Source: Mytilus californianus (lineage: Eukaryota > Mollusca > Bivalvia > Mytilida > Mytilidae). Taken from it: a DNA stretch of 64,000 nt. Of this stretch, positions 10,654-22,235 are shown one piece after another. The position numbers and the translations under genes were made by a program. Every line of letters begins with the position of its first letter. Position 1 is the stretch's first letter. Location: positions 86,735,143 to 86,799,142 of the forward strand of contig NW_026262679.1 in NCBI RefSeq assembly GCF_021869535.1, read 5' to 3'. The notes beneath the pieces were generated by a model, which was not told the DNA's origin, ran no database searches, and saw nothing but the letters and a program-made list of their open reading frames with translations.

Positions 10654-11929
10654 CTCTTAGACTATGAATTAAATTTCTTGTGTGACTTGATATGCTAGTT
10701 TTTGCACTTATTACTGTAGCTTATTTAATAAAGTCAGAGATAATCATATAAGCGTGGTTTTTAACTTATAAGTATAATTAACTGACCTTCATTTCCTTTT
10801 TCATATGATTTTTTCCTCCAGAAATTTTGCAAGGCATCTTCTCTTGCTATTTTTTGTTTTGTTTTTGTCCATTCATTGATTTGTCAGATTTCAATGACGT
10901 AGTTTCAAACACAATTAAGATGATCTTTGTTTCACTTTTCCAATGTGTTAATTTTTACTATGCACATGACCCTGGCACATATTTTGTTAACGTTATAAGA
11001 CGTATGTTGAAAAAAGAAAACAATGTCACCGTCAATTTGTGTAGGGGATCAAGAAGGGTTTTAGTCACTTTGAAATGGAGGTATCGTATGGAATTGTGAA
11101 AAACAACAATTCTGAATTACAATTTCATTCATATCTCTAATAAAATCAGTATTTTAGAGTACTTTGGAAACAGGTACAATGAAAAGAAGCTGAACATTCA
11201 CTGTTTTTAACAAGAAAATCTGTCAAAACAAGCTACAAATTGACATGACTGGTGGTCACTAAAATTGTTGTATTAGAGTAAAAAATGATGGCTTCATAAT
11301 TGTGTAGAAATTTGAAATAGGTTACCCGGTTTCATTTAAGATTTTTAACGTTCTATTCCGTATTTGGATACGCAAACGTCAAGTTATATAAATTCGATGT
11401 TTTTGGCGAACAAAAAAGATGGCTGATAATTTTTAAAACGGACAGGATAAAGTAATAGCAAATAAAAGTTATTTTCAACAATGTTTCAATGTCGTATTGA
11501 AACTATATTGTTCACAAAATCTACAAACTTTAAAAATCAATTATAATAAAAGCATGACAAGTTGAAAAAATAGTTTACACGTCGATTTTTTAGCCGATTT
11601 ATTTCGCGGACTTTTTGACCGTCACCGACGACTGTAGCGCCACCTAATTATTTTCCCTACTATTGTTGCTGATAGAGCTTGACGACAACGGACGTTTCCA
11701 AGGACTTGCTTTCCAACTGAGCAGGGGCAGATAATAACGTTTTTAAAACTTTTCATGTTGTTTTCGCGACGTTGTTAAAAAGAACGTTGTCATTTCCCGA
11801 TGTTTCTGATAAGAACGTTAACATTTCGCGACGTCGCTTTAAACGAAGTCACATTTTCGCAGAAAATTCACTGACGTCATAAATCCGGTTGCGCGATTTT
11901 CAAAAAAGTACCTGCTAAAAAAAGCAGCC
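10654..11929. other. Stretch before the Mutator-like remnant
   Basis: No gene is supported. It includes the second copy of TTGGATACGCAAACGTCAAG at 11,364-11,387. It may hold the 5' end of the transposon that follows. I could not find a terminal inverted repeat. Confidence 0.35.
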
Positions 11930-13560
11930 ATGCCGTTTCTAAAAGAAGGAGAAATCCGCCGAAGAGCAGGGAGATCAAAGGAAATACTTGAGATGAACAA
12001 TAAGAAATTAATTACAACGTTGCCTGACAAAACAGAAGAAATTATGATAGACACAGAAGAAAACACTGATACGATTACAAGGAAAGACGGAAGAAGAATT
12101 GTGGAGCTTTTCAGTCTAGCAAAATCGTTGAATAATTGTCAAAACAAAACTGCACGGCCCAGCTGAATGTTCTCAACGTATAGAAATAAAAAAATGCAAG
12201 GATTTGGGAGCTCACTTGCTATTCGCTGTTTAAACTGCAACTTGATAAATAACATACTTACAAATAAGACTCATTACGGAACAAAAGGACCTGCTATTTT
12301 TGACATCAACACAAAAGCTGCCATAGGTAATTATGAGTTTTGATAGTTGCTTAACGTCCAGCGGCAAATATTATAAAATGCATATTTATGACGTCTACAT
12401 GTTATTTTAATGAGACAACAAATAAATTCCCTGCTTTGTACAAGATCAACACACTGAGTATATTTTATGTGCTTCTCACAAGATAATACCAGTAGTTCGT
12501 GGGAATAAAGACGTTTCACTCTACTCGGACATATTATTATAACTCCGAACTGAGCAGTCATTGTTTATAAATACCATTTAAAAAGTATTGGTTTGAAGAA
12601 GCCGAGTTACGAACAATTATGGATAGAAAACCCAATTACAAATACCCACCATAAAATAAGAAGATAAGTGTAAGAATACATGTAAATGGTACTGAAAGAA
12701 TGTCCATAACGGTCAAAGCAACGATGAAGTACGGCAACATGCTAAAGGAGTAGGCCCGGTAAGACCCCTTTTTCGCACCAGACTAAAGAATTTTTGAAAT
12801 TGTTAAAAAATGGGCACGCATCAGGCGCTAGCATCATTTATTCATGAAAAAGTACTGTACACAATTTTAGCATTTGTGCTAATTTTAAGACGTTTTTTGT
12901 CTAAAACGGAAGTGGCCGTACTTGTGTTCAGTCTTAATATTTAAATACATGTTGTATTTGATGATGGTACATAACATATATTAAGGGGACACGATTGCGG
13001 TCACTTACATTTTAGACAAAAACCGTCTGAAAAGTGACGTTTTATGGCATATTTGATAGATATTTCATACTTAATCTTAACTTTGAGCGTCTTTAATGAC
13101 CAAATCAGCTCAAATCTTTTACATAAACTTATTGAATCGATTGAAGTAGACACTTAAGTGTTAAAAAAAATGTCAAAAATCATTCATCAGATATACTTCG
13201 AATTTTAGGCCAAAATTAGCCCATACCGGACCTTCTCCTTTACAAACATTTTCTTCGATTCATGGTTTAAGAATCTGATGCATTGTGGAGGATGAAATTT
13301 TATAATTTTCGAATTGATTGACATCGTGTCATACATATTTACAAATTTCATTATATAAATTTTGGCCTTGTAAATATTCGCATGCTTATTCAAGAGTTCT
13401 AGAAATTATTGGTAGTTTTGAGATCCACAATTACCTTTTGGATGCTTCCTGCGGTAAAAACATACAAACATACACATAAATAAAACACATATTCTGCGTC
13501 TCTTTATCTTTACGCACAAAACTATTGATTTGTATACAGTATACAGTTTACATATAAATT

Positions 13561-13592
13561 TGTGTTGTCGGGTTTTTGTGTCATTAATGCAA
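13561..13592 (+). repeat. Short direct repeat, left copy
   Basis: TGTGTTGTCGGGTTTTTGTG, continuing TCATTAATGCAA. It recurs with one mismatch at 13,907-13,938. The two copies flank the second transposase block, which may reflect a small local duplication or insertion. Confidence 0.5.
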
Positions 13593-13906
13593 ACTAAAAA
13601 AACACCATTAAGTAATTATTTGCAGGTATGATTGAGGCTGGCATTGGTCCTATACAACTTAATAAGTTTGTTACAGCGCTTGGAATTTCAGGAGCTACAG
13701 CCAAGACTCTAAATAAACGGGAACGGGAGATTCAAAAGCCGATGTCGGAGATTGCAAAAACATCATGTGTCAATGCAATTCAATAGGAGATTGAGAAAAC
13801 AAGGTAAATTAATATGTAAACGGATGCATAATGGATATAACTTCGTATCTCGACATTTTTTGTTGTTGAAAACCGCCATTAAGACCTCTAGATATCCTTT
13901 CTATTT

Positions 13907-13938
13907 TGTGTTGTCGGGTTTTTGTCTCATTAATGCAA
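13907..13938 (+). repeat. Short direct repeat, right copy
   Basis: TGTGTTGTCGGGTTTTTGTC, continuing TCATTAATGCAA. It is the partner of 13,561-13,592, 346 bp away. Confidence 0.5.
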
Positions 13939-14300
13939 TCCCTATACATCCGTTTATTCATAACGGTACACAGAACTATTTGTACAAGTTTGGTAATTTT
14001 TCCTTTGATCTCCGAGTGAGTTAACTTCTGTTATTTTTAGAGGAGTGAATTAACTGAATAGGTTTTTAGTTATTGCACTATCCGATACCACCATTAACTG
14101 CTTGTCATAGGAAAAGCATAGAATGGACGGAGCTTTGACGAGTGCATTAACTTCCATCTCAGAAGTTCTTATTGCACTGTCTGGGCTCCGCCTCCTTGGA
14201 CTAGTAATTAATGAAGGAATAAAACAAAATGTAATATTTCCATATAAATTTAAATAAAATGCATACACAACAAATTATCGTTCATACATAAATTGGTTTG

Positions 14301-14336
14301 AGGGGGGGATGAGGGGGGGGGGGGGGTGAGAGGGGC
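14301..14336. repeat. G-rich tract
   Basis: Runs of 7 and 15 G separated by ATGA, followed by GAGAGGGG. It lies in the intron of the transposase remnant. It is a simple-sequence tract with G-quadruplex potential and no other sign of function. Confidence 0.7.
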
Positions 14337-16302
14337 TTTAAACTGACATGCTAAACCTAACAATAGTAGTCTAATTAAAAAACCTATAAACCTTTATCTA
14401 AACAGGGTTCCATAATGAATGGCCGAGAGGAGATACAAAAGAAAAACACGGTCTATAAACGGAGAGGCGATATTGATAAATTGATTTTTAATAATTTCAA
14501 AATTCTAGAAATAACAAAACCTAAATACAGATAAAAAGGTCGCACATACCTAAACATATTATTAAAGGAAAACCATGTCCTCGTTTATTTTCCTTTTCCT
14601 AGCGACCGCTCAGTATATTTAAAGGTGAAATTGATATACCTGTTTTTATCGTGTCAGAAAAAATATATGTCACCGGATGTTTAAAGTCATTTCCTACACT
14701 TTACAAAGGTCTTTCTCTGTGAAGTAACCATGCTTCAAATATTTTTCCCTGGACCATATGCAATCAAGAACCAATCAATTAGTAGATCTTTTTCCTGTTG
14801 TTGGGAATGGAAGAATACCTTCACAATTAAATTTGAAAAATGCTTCCTCTTATCACAACCTTACACTCCTCTGAAACTATATTCTTGTTTTGAAAGCAGG
14901 TATACATCAAAAAAGATTTTGCATCTATCCCCTCAAGAACACTATTCAATAACACATAAATCGATTTCGAGTCTGTAAACCTCATTGTAAATCCCACGGC
15001 AACAATTAACTTACATGTATCTGAAATACAAATCCTATTGGAACAGATGGACGGACAGACAATGGATGATATTTCTAGTGAATATGTGTTTTTTTTTATG
15101 AAATGGATTATACATTTGTTTTTGTTTTCCTTCAATTATAGGGAGCAGCCTACTGTAGAAAACTCAAATGACACTAACATTCCTAAATTAACGGCTAAAT
15201 ACGACATGTGTTGGCAAAAAAGAGGCTCCGGTCGGTCATACAGTAGTCACTCAGGTGTTAGATCTGTAATTGGACAATACACTGGAAAGGTTTTAAATTT
15301 CAAAGTATGTTCAGACCACTGTCGGATATGTATAAAAGCAAAGCAATTAGGGAAAGAACCAGATAACCATGAATGCCAGACAAACTGGAATAAATCACCT
15401 TAAGCAATGGAGGCACATACTGGAGCTGAACTTCTAAAGATATTAGAAGATATTGGGGGAGTACAAGTCGGTGTATTGCTTATGGATGATGATTCCGCCA
15501 CACTTTCACAAGTAAAGGAACGCTTGTGACATCCAGTGGAAAAGTGGAGTGACATTAATCATTCAAGGAAAACGGTTGGAAACTCAATGTACAATACACT
15601 TCAGAAGAAACACAAAACTTTAACTACTGCTGTCATAAAATACTTTTAAAAACGCTTCTCATATGCAATATCACAAAACAGAACCCAATAAACACACTTA
15701 GGGAAACACTTACCGCCATAGTTCCTCACGCTTTCGGTCATCATGAAAAATGTGGACATTGGTGCAAAGCGGGAAATGAAAATTACAGCTTCAAATCCCT
15801 TCATGGTGGAAAACCTTTATCTGGTGCCAATCTTTACGATGATTTGTATATTGTGTTTGAGACAATGTCAAATAACTCACACAAACTTGCCCCAGGTGGT
15901 TCAACAAAAGATGTTGAGTCTCTCAATGGTATGTTTGCGTCAAAGACACCAAAGAGAATATGTTATAGCGCCAGTGAGAGTTTAAACAACAGAGTTGCCG
16001 CTACAGTCGGACAGAAAAACATTGGATATCATTACATTTCAGAACTTCATTTAGAGGCTGGGTTATCGCCTAACAAAATAACAAAGAAACAAAGCGAATG
16101 TTTTTTAAAAGAGCGAAAGCGGCAACTGATTTATAGCCAACAACCAGAGGTGAAAAGAAGGAGAATAAAAACGAATAATGAAAAACAAACAGAAATAGCA
16201 AAGAAAGAGAAAGTAGAAGGGACAACGTATAAGAGTGATGTTGCGCTGCCACTTGTCACTGAAATAAATTATATACCCGGGATTCGATATCGTCCTTACA
16301 TA

Positions 16303-17177
16303 GAAACCGTGTCCAATTTTTATGGGAATTTTGCTATTTTTGATTTAGAGACCAGTTCGTTACAAGAGGACTTTGAAATTCTGCAGATTGCGAGTAAATG
16401 AAACGATAATGAATTCAGTTGTTACATACAACCAACCAAGCCTATTTCAAAGATGAGTAACAAATGAAGGGGTGTCCTTTTCCACAACGATAAACCAATC
16501 CGAGCAATCAACAGAGAAGCAGCATTTCAAAGTTTTGTACTTTGGCTTAGTCAATACAAACCTGTAATACTAATTGGTCAAAATGCCAAGTTATTTGACT
16601 CTAAACGTCTAATTTTGAATATTTTAAAGAATTTTACATGTTTTGCTGAATTCAAATCAGTCGTAAAGGGATTTGTCCATACCTTACCTTTTTAAAAAAA
16701 AATTTCCGGGTTTTCCAAACTATAAGCAGACCACTGTGTATGAAAATGTTTGTGGAGGACAGTTTGATGCTCACAACGCAATAGGAGATGTTTCAGCATT
16801 GGACTGTATAATAAAAAAAATCAGACATTGGTAAGAAAAAATTCCTTTTACATTCTTTTAGTATTGAATCCCTAATAGAGCAACAGAAATTTGACACAGA
16901 AACTAAAAGAAATGAGAAAACGCTTGAACCAGTCATTAATGACAAATTGTTAACAAAATCTATGGCGGGTAGGGTGGCTGAATCGGGTCTGGTGTTGGAA
17001 GACTTGAAATCAATATATAGAAGTCATAACTACCGTGGTGTACAGCAGATCTTCACTGAAAAACGTCGAAATGGAACTCCAAGAGTAACAGAAAAAACAA
17101 CAAATTTGTGCAATATTTCTCATGACGAGAACAGTTATTTTCATTCATTGATAATGAAGTCAATAATATTATCTTGA
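16303..17177 (+). pseudogene. DEDDh exonuclease-like domain at the end of the Mutator remnant
   Basis: Three motifs of the DnaQ/RNase T-type exonuclease fold occur in order, although in different frames because of decay. Exo I is FAIFDLETSS (about 16,330-16,365). Exo II resembles LIGQNAKLFDSKRL (about 16,570-16,610), where LxAHNxxFD is usual. Exo III is AHNAIGDVSALDCI (about 16,772-16,812), with the H and D spaced as in the DEDDh subclass. A C-terminal stretch follows (LLTKSMAGRVAESGLVLEDL, then RVTEKT). The upstream open frame runs directly from the transposase part into FAIFDLETSS, so the domains were one protein. Confidence 0.68.
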
Positions 17178-17697
17178 ATTTAAAAAAAATCAGAATCAAA
17201 ATTTATAATTTTGTGTGTTTTTAATTTTTCTTATATATGACATAAATGAAAAGATGTAAATAATAATACGTCAATGGGAAAGAAGCCTATTTACGCAAAA
17301 AGACCAGTATAGGTAATTTATGTATCAACGTACTGTCTTCATCAATATATATAGTATCTATACCAGTTGGCAAACTCTAAATTGTATGGAGAATTGTCAT
17401 TGTACGGATAAATTTAACAGACCATCAACAAAATAACAAAACTGACCTTGAGAGACCCTCATGGGTAGACAAGGTCGTTAGACACCCTCTATTCGTAAAT
17501 AAAATAATAAAATAAAGAGAGCGCCTCATCCTGTTCCTGCCTTGGAATAGGTACGTTAAAAATTGCGGAGTTTAACTGATTTAAAAAAAAAAATCCAATG
17601 GAATATATATGTGTATGTAGAAAAACTGTCAAAAGTCATTTAAAAAGACACAGTTATATCAAACTGGATATAATAGACCAAAACAAGAACACATCCG
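17178..17697. other. Short spacer with a CCCTCATGGGTAG repeat
   Basis: GACCTTGAGAGACCCTCATG followed by GGTAGACAAGGTCGTTAGAC lies at about 17,448-17,485. A longer stretch of the same family is at 40,258-40,440. No gene is supported. Confidence 0.45.
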
Positions 17698-17966
17698 TTG
17701 ACGTGCTGTCAGGAGCCTGTAATTCGGTGGTTGTCGTGTGTTGCTGTATATCATATTTGTTTTTCGTTCATTTTTTGTACTTAAATCAGGCCGTTAGTTT
17801 TCTCTTTTGCATTTCATTGTTCTACATCTGTCATTTCGGGGCCTTTTATAGCTGACTATGCGGTATGGGTTTGCTCATTGTTGAAGACCGTCGTTAACTT
17901 CTATGTCATTTGGTGTCTGGTTGAGAGTTGTCTCATGGGCAATCATACCACATCTTCTTATTTTTA
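17698..17966 (+). repeat. Interspersed repeat A
   Basis: A near full-length copy, from the CAGGAGCCTGTAATTCGGTG part to GTTGTCTCATGGGCAATCAT and the CCACATCTTCTTAT end. The open frame at 17,598-17,855 is a chance frame within it. Confidence 0.75.
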
Positions 17967-18247
17967 TAAGAATATCCTTATTGTACTTCAACATGTTGAG
18001 AAATAAAAATCAAAGTATTGACACTCAAAAATTGAGTATCTGACAGATCAGAAAAGTGTACACATTAAAACTCAACGCTGTCCAGCTGCTACGCAAATAT
18101 GAAGTCAAACAGTTAGCTATAGGTCGTTTCTGCGAAGAGTAACAAAATATTTGTTGGACGATCGGACAGACGGACAAACATGGTGGTTGAAATATAGCTC
18201 ATCTCCTAGACAAACAAGTAAGTCAATAATCATATATATATATATTG

Positions 18248-18680
18248 TATGGCTTTCCAAATACTGTTTCGATTCCTAACATCACTGAAAAGACATTAAT
18301 TGTCGAAATCCGGATATAGTGTACAAAAACCTTTGCACCTTTTGTTTGCGGTATACCATCTTTTCCGCAAGTTTATCGTTTTCTGATTAGTATTAAATTT
18401 ATAATTAAGATCCATTTATTACATCGGTGATCCGTTTATTTGGCAATCGCCAATGGCAGTCAGCAGGGTTTAAGAACATTTTTTGTTCGACCTGTTAGTC
18501 AAATGCGTTTTGTTAAAATATACTTTTTCACTTTTTTGGTCTTTTGGAAAATGTTGTTTGTGCTGTATTTAGACTCCTCTAACAAGAAATTTGTTTTGCA
18601 TGCACACGTATAAAAATTGCGGTTTTTATCCAACGCAATCATAAGTTTGAACGTAGTTTTCAATTTAGACTTGTTTATCA
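18248..18680. repeat. Local duplication, copy 1
   Basis: About 430 bp starting TATGGCTTTCCAAATACTG and ending near TTTCAATTTAGACTTGT. It is nearly identical to 18,787-19,213, with a period of 539 bp. It is preceded by a short TA run. It contains ATTAATGTCTCTTCAGTGAT in reverse complement, which is shared with 20,655-20,680, so the duplicated DNA is itself repeat-derived. Confidence 0.85.
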
Positions 18681-18786
18681 TTTTTCGTTTGGGCTTGTAT
18701 TATATTTGCCTTCGGGTTTATATGATCCGTTCATCCTATTTTGACTTCTCAAAATTCAAGAGTCTATCCTAAATTGAGGTAAATTA

Positions 18787-19210
18787 TATGGCTTTCCAAA
18801 TACCGTTTCGATTCCTAACATCACTGAAGAGACATTAATTGTCGAAATCCGGATATAGTGTACAAAAACCTTTGCCCCTTTTGTTTGCGGTATACCATCT
18901 TTTCCGCAAGTTTATCGTTTTCTGATTAGTATTAAATTTATAATTAAGATCCATTTATTACATCGGTGATCCGTTTATTTGGCAATCGCCAATGGCAGTC
19001 AGCAGGGTTTAAGAACATTTGTTGTTCGACATGTTAGTCAAATGCGTTTTGTTAGAATATACTTTTTCACTTTTTTGGTCTTTTGGAAAATGTTGTTTGT
19101 GCTGTATTTAGACTCCTCTAACAAGAAATTTGTTTTGCATGCACACGTATAAAAATTGCGGTTTTTATCCAACGTTATCATAGGTTTGAACGTTGTTTTC
19201 AATTTAGATT

Positions 19211-19213
<3 letters not shown>
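18787..19213. repeat. Local duplication, copy 2
   Basis: Differs from copy 1 by only a handful of substitutions (for example ACTGTTTCG to ACCGTTTCG). High identity points to recent duplication or gene conversion. It runs into a (TA)n tract. Confidence 0.85.

Positions 19214-19250
<37 letters not shown>
19211..19250. repeat. (TA)n microsatellite
   Basis: About 19 uninterrupted TA units at the end of the second 430-bp copy. A short TA run also precedes the first copy, so slippage or recombination at TA tracts may have caused the duplication. Confidence 0.9.
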
Positions 19251-19252
<2 letters not shown>

Positions 19253-19424
19253 GTATTAAAGATTACACTGAAGACAAGATAAGGTAACTTATCTATTGAT
19301 ATAAAAATCATGCAATATTATGCTCTAATACCTGCTGCTGTACTTCCTATGAAATGTTATACTACAGCGTCATGTTCTATTGAGGCAATTGTGACATGAA
19401 ATTGCACGAAACAGCTCTAAATAT

Positions 19425-19510
19425 AAAAATAAGAAGATGTGGTATTATTGCCAATGAGACAACTCTCCACAAGAGACTAAATGACACAGAAATTAACAAC
19501 TAGAGGTCAC
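19425..19510 (-). repeat. Interspersed repeat A, 3' fragment
   Basis: ATAAGAAGATGTGGTATTAT, then GCCAATGAGACAACTCTCCA. This is the inverted tail end of repeat A, truncated after about 90 bp. Confidence 0.7.
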
Positions 19511-21010
19511 CGTTTGAATATTCACTAAATATTAACTTTTTAAACATGTTCAGAGTAGTTTCTAAGCTATCCCCAGTTAATGTTGGTTTGGTTGCGCGTA
19601 GGGATAAAATTTACCATTCATGCTCTCATATTCTGATTTTTTTCAGGAAAATTTGTCAACTAAATAAATGTATGTGTTGTTATTGTTTAATAACATGCAT
19701 ATCTTTTATTTTGATAATTCTGCATTTAAAGTACAATGTAGCATGACTTTATATCAATCGAAGGCTAGGAATTCAACATTATCAATGGGTAACTAATTTC
19801 GTTGACTCCGTTTGAAAAGGAAAACCAGCAATTCAGCAAACTTATATTTCTTTTTAGGCTGCTATGCATGCAGAATTTGTCAAAACCGCGAGATCAAGTG
19901 TCCACATATATTCGTTTTAACCTCAATTCACGTAACTTAATCAATCTACACTACCAAGTTTCCGAAGATGAACATTTTAGTTGATTTATATCTTTTTCTC
20001 TCCTTGTAATTAAAGTTTGAAAGATGATTGTCTTTTAAATGTAAAAGAAAAGATTCAACGGATAAAGAAGTTCATACAGGAAACGTAGCTGACTATACGT
20101 GGGTTTTGTCATTTTACAAAGTAATCTACTCAATGATGATCAAACATGAGAAAGAAAACAGTCTGTTATAGCAAAACAAAGTATGATATGAATAGCCTTA
20201 AACGATAGGCGGAACTCGAAAAAAACCTGGCAATGTCATGCCAAAAAAAAGAAAAACGATCAAAAGACACACAACAGTATACAAAACACAACATACTTGA
20301 TTATTTAACATTGGAGTATAAGGTAAATGAAATGATTAATTATAATAGGATAATATACAATTATTGACTTTTGATGAAGTTCAGTGATACAATGATTTAT
20401 CAATCCTAGAGAAACCCGTCTTAAAGAAATAATCCACAATGCTTTCCTCCATAAAAAAAGGTTTTATACGCTACAAATTTATTGTTTTTGGATATGATAT
20501 AATTCTACGTATTTTGTTAAAAATGAGCCCGAAATTAAACAATTCCACACAGAAAAGCAAGTGATCAGTAGGCTGGAGTTTGTCATTGACAACATATTAC
20601 GTAGTAATAAATAAACGGTACCAATTTTTCTACACTAGATGAACATTTCGACAATTAATGTCTCTTCAGTGATGCTCGAGGCCAAAATATTTGAAAATCC
20701 AAAGCTTATTAAAAAGATGAAGAGCTATAAACCAAAAAGGACAAAAAAGTATAGCCAAAGTCGATCAAGGAATCAGATCTTTGCATTAGAGAGATATATT
20801 CCTTCATTTAAAATAACTTCCACAATTTTGTAACAGCAAATTTTAATTACACAAAATCCGTATTTTCATGCCAGTACCGATGTACTAGCTACTGATACCC
20901 TCGGGGGACTATCAGTCCACCAGTAGGGTTATCGAATTTATCAACAGCAGTCATCTCAGTTCAAGAGTTAATGACAAACAAGACGATTATTAATTTTGAA
21001 ATTATAAGTT
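19511..21010. other. Non-coding stretch with retroelement-derived scraps
   Basis: A minus-strand scrap of the retroelement tail is at about 20,195-20,290 (GGCAATGTCATGCCAAAAAA, then CAAAAGACACACAACAG). A further repeat fragment at about 20,630-20,780 carries ACATTTCGACAATTAATGTC. The 64-residue open frame at 20,639 is translated from that fragment. No host gene is supported. Confidence 0.45.
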
Positions 21011-21830
21011 TTGCTAACCTTAGCAGCAATATATCAACTTTAACCGCATATGGAGTAATAATTTATTAACTCATACGATATTCAACAGTTTGCAGCTGTT
21101 ACTCAGACTTTGTAAAACGTCATCGGTCTCTGAGCAAAACATTTATGAGCCATGTTTTTGTAAAATAACGTCTGGTCCTTTTTTCTCGAAAGGTTCATTG
21201 AAGAGTGATATATATATATATATATTGAGATTCTACTTCACAAAGATGCTGAATTTGTGTATCTTTTTTTTTTACTTTAGTTTCCTCGTTATTTGTCTTC
21301 GTGGTAAAATGTTTTTTTTTTGTTTTTGTTGTTGTATGACTTTTGACGTGACTAAATATTTATGCATCCCACAAGCGGGTTTTGACTTTTTAACTTTGAA
21401 CATGTCATGTGCAGGTGGGTCCTGAGAAGAGATTCAGCCACAAAGGGTTTTTACAGTGTTGTTTCTTTATTGTTTACCCTTGTTTATTGATATTTACTCT
21501 CTTTTTACTTTTTGAGAACATGTATAATCTATCAACGACAAAAACCTTTTTGTTGTTGACGTCACTGTCAAATTTACCTATTATGTTTGTATGTTTTGCT
21601 CACTCGTTGTTGTCAATATAACGGAATTTTATGCGACTGCCATACAAGTGAGAGGTTTAGCTAGCTATCAAACCAGGTTTAATCCACCATTTTCGACATA
21701 AAGAAACGACTTTGCCAATTCAGGAATAAGACAGTTGTTTTCCAATCGTTTGAGCTTTTGATTTTGCAATTTGGTAAGGGTGTTTAGTTTTGAATTTTCC
21801 TTGAAGTTCGGTGTTTTTGTTATTTTACTT
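21010..21830 (+). mobile_element. Degraded retroelement 3' end, second subfamily
   Basis: 21,020-21,095 translates to SSNISTLTAYGVIIY and, after a stop, LIRYSTVC, the same RT landmark as at 6,830. Later fragments resemble the RT C-terminus (RHRSLSEQ-like at 21,118; GGSEKRFSHKGFLQ at 21,413). A (TA)n tract (21,208-21,226) and T-rich slippage have broken it. The 3' part runs into the GTCAATATAACGGAATTTTA sequence, which recurs at 22,010-22,235. Confidence 0.5.
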
Positions 21831-22009
21831 TTTAAACCTTTTTATCTGCGTCTTTGCACATTAATATGTATGTTTGTTTGAATTTTTTGGTCAGTTGTGA
21901 TGTATTTCTGTGGTGTATGTTTACACAGTTTTGGCTGCTGTATCCCAATTATTGTTCCATTAACCAATAATGTCTGAACAGCAGTATATACTACTGTTGC
22001 CTTTATTGC

Positions 22010-22235
22010 TCACCCAATTTTGTCAATATAACGGAACTATAAACAACTGTCATACCATGAGCTATAAAACCAGGTTTTAACCACCATTTTCGTCGAAAAA
22101 TGCCTGTACCAAGCCAGGAATACAGCAGTTGTTTTTCATTTGATCCGTTGATTGGGAGGGTTTGATTTTGTCAGTTGTTATGGACATCCCCCTTTTGAAT
22201 TTGCCTTTGAGTTTGGTATTTTTGTTATACTATTT
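22010..22235 (+). repeat. Direct repeat of the retroelement 3' region
   Basis: TCAATATAACGGAACTATAA and ATAAAACCAGGTTTTAACCA match 21,615-21,700, with further similarity through TTTTGATTTTG to TTTGGTATTTTTGTTAT. Two diverged copies about 400 bp apart on the same strand. Confidence 0.6.

Larger units (their letters stand above)
11930..17177 (+). pseudogene. Decayed Mutator-like transposase with a DEDDh exonuclease domain
   Basis: The remnant has three exon blocks: 11,930-12,326 (donor GGTAATT), 13,626-13,803 (acceptor TTATTTGCAG) and 15,142-17,177. Block 1 holds KDGRRIVELFSLAKSL and GPAIFDINTKAAIG. Block 2 continues in phase with MIEAGIGPIQLNKFV and EIAKTSCVNAIQ. Block 3 carries KYDMCWQKRGSGRSYSSHSG, VCSDHCRICIKAKQLG, AMEAHTGAELLK, MDDDSATLSQVKE and KLAPGGSTKD. 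These are landmarks of the Mutator-like transposase domain common in invertebrate genomes. A linker rich in K and R follows, then an exonuclease domain. In-frame stops (in block 2 after VNAIQ; TAA at 15,401; TGA near 15,527; several more) and frameshifts (about 12,145 and 15,725) show the copy is dead. The splice sites between the blocks are still intact. Confidence 0.78.

Noticed and set aside
20639-20833. 64-codon frame with KPKRTKKYSQSRSRN
   Set aside because: The DNA belongs to a dispersed repeat also found, inverted, near 18,290 and 18,830.
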